In this document: positions 61,501 through 64,000 of the stretch, piece by piece
How the letters are laid out: every line of letters begins with the position of its first letter
How positions within the stretch are numbered: the first letter of the stretch is position 1
Assembly (NCBI RefSeq): GCF_003386285.1
Contig: NZ_QPNC01000021.1
Span: 1-64,000, forward strand
From: Nocardiopsis sp. FIRDI 009
Lineage (GTDB): Bacteria > Actinomycetota > Actinomycetes > Streptosporangiales > Streptosporangiaceae
Length of the DNA stretch: 64,000 bases
Direction: 5' to 3'
Made by a program: the position numbers and the translations under genes
The notes under the pieces: model-generated
What the model was told of the DNA's origin: nothing
What the model saw: the letters and a program-made list of their open reading frames with translations, nothing else
Databases searched by the model: none

Positions 61501-62355
61501 GTGGTGTCCCACACCATCGAAACCGCATGGAGCGCACGAACCTTGCAAGGCGTGGGGATCTCTCGGGATCAGATCCTCAACGAGGCGGAATGTCGCCTCG
61601 GCGTGCGTCTGATACGCGAAGGACAGACCCCGGGTAATAGCAACCCATCCATCGGCATGCCGACTCAGGAGCGAACCTGGGTTCGTCTGAACTGGTATCA
61701 GCCTGGGAGTATCTTCTCTCGTGAGCTGAGTGGGCTGGAGGAGTCACTCGGTATCCAGGGTGTCCCCCGATCTGAGTTCATCCAGGCATGCCACTGGGCA
61801 CATGCGGGTGTCATCTTCCGGGCTGAGGAGATGACCCTGGCCGAGGATCCGGTCGCCTGTCCCCGATCCACACCGACCCACGTTCCCGACGTGAATGAGA
61901 AGTGGTGGGAGGATCTGACGCAGGCGTTGGTGAATCTGTCCGACACCACGACTAGGCGCGTCTCCCTTCCCCCGGGGCCGATCGTGAGGGACCTGAAGAA
62001 ACATGCGGGGTTGGAACTGGAAACCCGCACCTGGGATTGGGTTGTTGGGCACGGTGACCTGCACTGGGGCAACCTCACCGCACCCCGCCTGTGCATCCTG
62101 GACTGGGAGTGCTGGGGCAGGCTACCCAGGGGAGCCGATCCTGCGACATTGTGGGCCTGTTCCTTTTTCGTGCCGGAGTTGGCCGATGAGGTCCAACGTC
62201 GTTTCCACGACGATCTCTTCTCTCCAGAGGGGCGAGCCTGCATGTTGTGGGCCTCCTATCGACTCTTGCGTCCGGACATCGAGGAACGTCACGGCCCAGA
62301 ACAACTTGAGCGGTTGCGCTCAGCCCAGGAGGACCTGATCGAGTCCCTGTCCTGA
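61501..62355 (+). CDS. Aminoglycoside-phosphotransferase-fold kinase-like protein
   Basis: 284 residues. VGHGDLHWGN near 182-191 is the catalytic loop (Asp and Asn) and ILDWECWG near 199-206 the metal-binding DxD/DFG-like loop of the APH/choline-kinase family. The N-lobe is short and atypical, lacking an obvious Gly-rich loop. The substrate is unknown: small molecule or peptide. GGGGG precedes GTG 61501. The DNA is visibly less GC-rich than the chromosome to its left, consistent with transfer. Confidence 0.65.
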   Translation: MVSHTIETAWSARTLQGVGISRDQILNEAECRLGVRLIREGQTPGNSNPSIGMPTQERTWVRLNWYQPGSIFSRELSGLEESLGIQGVPRSEFIQACHWAHAGVIFRAEEMTLAEDPVACPRSTPTHVPDVNEKWWEDLTQALVNLSDTTTRRVSLPPGPIVRDLKKHAGLELETRTWDWVVGHGDLHWGNLTAPRLCILDWECWGRLPRGADPATLWACSFFVPELADEVQRRFHDDLFSPEGRACMLWASYRLLRPDIEERHGPEQLERLRSAQEDLIESLS

Positions 62356-62367
62356 GGTTGCCTCGCC

Positions 62368-62399
62368 AGCCCCCGGCCGACCCCTCACGGCTGGGGGCT
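62368..62399 (+). terminator. Terminator after APH-fold gene
   Basis: AGCCCCCGGCCG (62368-62379) pairs with 62388-62399 with a single G-T wobble and an eight-base loop, 12 bases after the stop. Confidence 0.7.
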
Positions 62400-62734
62400 C
62401 TACCTGTGGTAGCTAACCGGAGGATGTTTGTACCAATGTTTGTCGGGGGCTCAAAACGCTGAGGGGAGGGGGGAAATAGGGTGGCGCGGGGTCGCTGGCT
62501 GTCACCTACCGCCGCCCCCTACCCCCCGGTGGTGCCGGTGGGGTCCCGGCCGAGGCTCCCCGGTATCCCGGCGGGTCGGGTGGTGAGGAGCCGGGGGTTG
62601 CGGGTGGCTGTGGGGTGTTGAAGACGTCATGCCGTGGCTCGGGAATCCCTATCTCCCTACGCGTGTGGAGACTCACGAGGCGCTGAGGAGATTCACGCAG
62701 CCTTGATGAAGGTCGCCTCGTCCGGTGTCACACG

Positions 62735-62775
62735 CACGAAACCCCCGCAGCCTCTGCGACTGCGGGGGTTTCGTG
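62735..62775. terminator. Strong hairpin terminator beyond the integrase gene
   Basis: A perfect 16-bp stem (CACGAAACCCCCGCAG at 62735-62750 with 62760-62775) and a nine-base loop, with a T-rich CAGTTTATT after it. On the minus strand an A-to-T run lies at the stem base, so it can end the integrase transcript. Confidence 0.8.
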
Positions 62776-62829
62776 CAGTTTATTGAGGTCGTAGGCGATA
62801 TTGTTCTCCAGGAACTCGGGGGGTCGACG

Positions 62830-64000
62830 TTAATCCCTTCGGATCACCAGCCGATCCGTGGCGGGCTCCAGACGGTGCGCGGCCTTACGGATACGCACCT
62901 CACCCAGGACCCCGGGCACGAGCAATAGCCTCGCCACCCTGCGCTTCACCTCCAGCGGTGTAGCCTCCCACCGGCCGCGCACGTCACCGCCCGGCTCGAT
63001 CAGCGCCAGCAGGTCGGGCGGTGTCGACAACTCACGCTCCAGCTTCTCCAAGTCGGAGATCTCCGACTCGTTGGTCTCGATCGACCTCGCTATCACGCGC
63101 GCCTCCGCCAACGTCGCTGGCTCGGCCCCCTCCAATTCCGCCAAGTTTGCGCGCCGCTCGGCCAACTGTCCACGAACATCGGACAGTTCACCCGAAGCCC
63201 CCGACCACCGGCGGGACAGATCCTCGTACACGTCCGCGCGAGACAGGTACCCGACAATCAATTCTGTGACGAATTCGTCGACGGGGGCCTGGGCGACCCG
63301 CACGCACCCCTTCCGGTGGCACCTGTACCGGGGGCCATCGGGTGTGGGGCGGGTCGGGTTGAAGCTGGACAGCGGACCAACGCACACGCCACACCTGAGG
63401 GTCATCGTGAACGGGTGACCGGCACGCCCCGGTCGGGCACCCTTCCGGGTGCCCGACAGCCGAGACTGCACCGCCCAGAACGTCTCAGTGTCCACGATCG
63501 GCTCCCACGTGGCGGGGTACATCGTGCCGTGGTGGCTGCGGAAGCCCGCGTACGCGGGCTTTTTCAACAGACTTCGCACGTGCTGGTCTGTGAACGGGTT
63601 CCCGGACCGGTTCCGCCAACCGTCTGCGTTCATCTGCATGGTGGCACCCCGGATGCTCACCCCTCGCCGGACCATGTCGAACAGCTCGCGGATCAGGGGT
63701 GCGTACTTCGGGTCTTCCTCCCATGTGACGAGCTTCCCGGTACGGGTGTCGTGGACGGCTCGCAACCCGATCGGTGCCTGCCCGTGGGGGTGCCCTTTAC
63801 GGGCGATGTCTGACATGTCCCGCGAGACGCGGGCGCTTGTCTCGTCTGAGGATGCCTCCGAAGCCGACGCGTCGTCGCGGAGTGCCTTCCTGTCCCGCCA
63901 GTTCGCAGGGTTGTACACGCGATCGTGGCTGGTGATGAAGATCCGTACTCCGGCTTCGCGGCAGAGTTCGATCAGGGTGTACCACTCCAGGGATCGGCGG
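62830..64000 (-). CDS. Large serine recombinase/integrase (5' end outside window)
   Basis: About 390 residues are visible, and the frame runs off the right edge. The first visible residues, SLEWYTLIELCREAGVRIFITSHDRVYNPANWRDR, are the end of the resolvase catalytic domain; the nucleophilic Ser lies beyond the window. Then comes the recombinase domain (GHPHGQAPIGL, MNADGWRNRSGNPFTDQHVRSLLKKPAYAG), a zinc ribbon (LRCGVCVGP and YRCHRKGCVR) and a coiled coil (LSDVRGQLAERRANLAELEG to LEKLERELS). These enzymes integrate phages or conjugative elements at att sites, so an integrated element lies here. Confidence 0.88.
   Translation of the reverse strand, partial: RRSLEWYTLIELCREAGVRIFITSHDRVYNPANWRDRKALRDDASASEASSDETSARVSRDMSDIARKGHPHGQAPIGLRAVHDTRTGKLVTWEEDPKYAPLIRELFDMVRRGVSIRGATMQMNADGWRNRSGNPFTDQHVRSLLKKPAYAGFRSHHGTMYPATWEPIVDTETFWAVQSRLSGTRKGARPGRAGHPFTMTLRCGVCVGPLSSFNPTRPTPDGPRYRCHRKGCVRVAQAPVDEFVTELIVGYLSRADVYEDLSRRWSGASGELSDVRGQLAERRANLAELEGAEPATLAEARVIARSIETNESEISDLEKLERELSTPPDLLALIEPGGDVRGRWEATPLEVKRRVARLLLVPGVLGEVRIRKAAHRLEPATDRLVIRRD

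Larger units (their letters stand above)
62356..62829. other. Intergenic region beside the integrase, no gene found
   Basis: About 470 bases without a supported ORF. It includes two strong hairpins (62368-62399 and 62735-62775), direct repeats ATGTTTGT at 62424 and 62435, and a G-rich stretch (62461-62480). Serine integrases often lie next to their attachment site, so attL or attR could be in this stretch, but no duplicated core can be seen within the window. Confidence 0.35.

Noticed and set aside
62356..62829. A tRNA gene serving as the integration target
   Set aside because: The hairpins here are simple terminators. No cloverleaf, anticodon arm or CCA-type end could be found.

Overview
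The window looks like the chromosome of a high-GC filamentous actinomycete, most likely Streptosporangiales and close to Nocardiopsis. That placement is inference from gene order, strong G/C third-position bias and actinobacterial signature genes (DUF4233 between folC and ndk, rne beside rplU-rpmA-obgE-proB, nadD-rsfS-phosphatase); no search could be run. Housekeeping blocks alternate with accessory islands.

0-6 kb: the 3' end of an unidentified gene, a DUF305 lipoprotein, then three tandem secreted LVIVD-repeat beta-propeller paralogues with near-identical DNA tracts. 6-15.7 kb: a Mur-ligase/FolC-like paralogue divergent from folC, a DUF4233 protein, ndk, then the elongation cluster mreB-mreC-mreD-mrdA-rodA. 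15.8-26 kb: the two-gene radical SAM/DUF2344 pair, with a candidate small RNA between the genes, RNase E/G, rplU, rpmA, obgE, proB and a GH114-like lipoprotein translationally coupled to proB. A leaderless MazF/PemK-like gene follows.

27-43.7 kb is an accessory, probably biosynthetic island. It holds a Tat-exported cyclase-family hydrolase, three aldo/keto reductases, an ABM monooxygenase, two MFS transporters, an FAD aromatic hydroxylase, and a compact run of AfsA-like butenolide synthase, HAD-IB phosphatase, KAS III, acyl-CoA carboxylase beta and epsilon. A MarR regulator and a PaaK-like adenylating enzyme close it. The core reads as a gamma-butyrolactone/butenolide pathway with its own condensing and carboxylating enzymes. 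The 5' end of the carboxylase beta gene appears frameshifted by one base.

44-47 kb: proA and a secreted beta-solenoid-like protein. 47-56.3 kb: a probable aerobic 2-aminobenzoyl-CoA (anthranilate) catabolic cluster. It contains SDR, enoyl-CoA hydratase, RidA, a PaaX regulator, acyl-CoA dehydrogenase, aryl-CoA ligase, bifunctional 2-aminobenzoyl-CoA monooxygenase/reductase and a kynurenine-formamidase-like hydrolase, so kynurenine to anthranilate to CoA thioester to ring loss can be read from it. A dispersed repeat family marks its flanks.

56.3-59.3 kb: an M48 protease, nadD, rsfS and a histidine phosphatase. 59.3-64 kb looks horizontally acquired: lower GC, an XRE/DUF397 pair, small orphan ORFs, a Cys-rich micropeptide upstream of an APH-fold kinase, and a large serine integrase running off the right edge.
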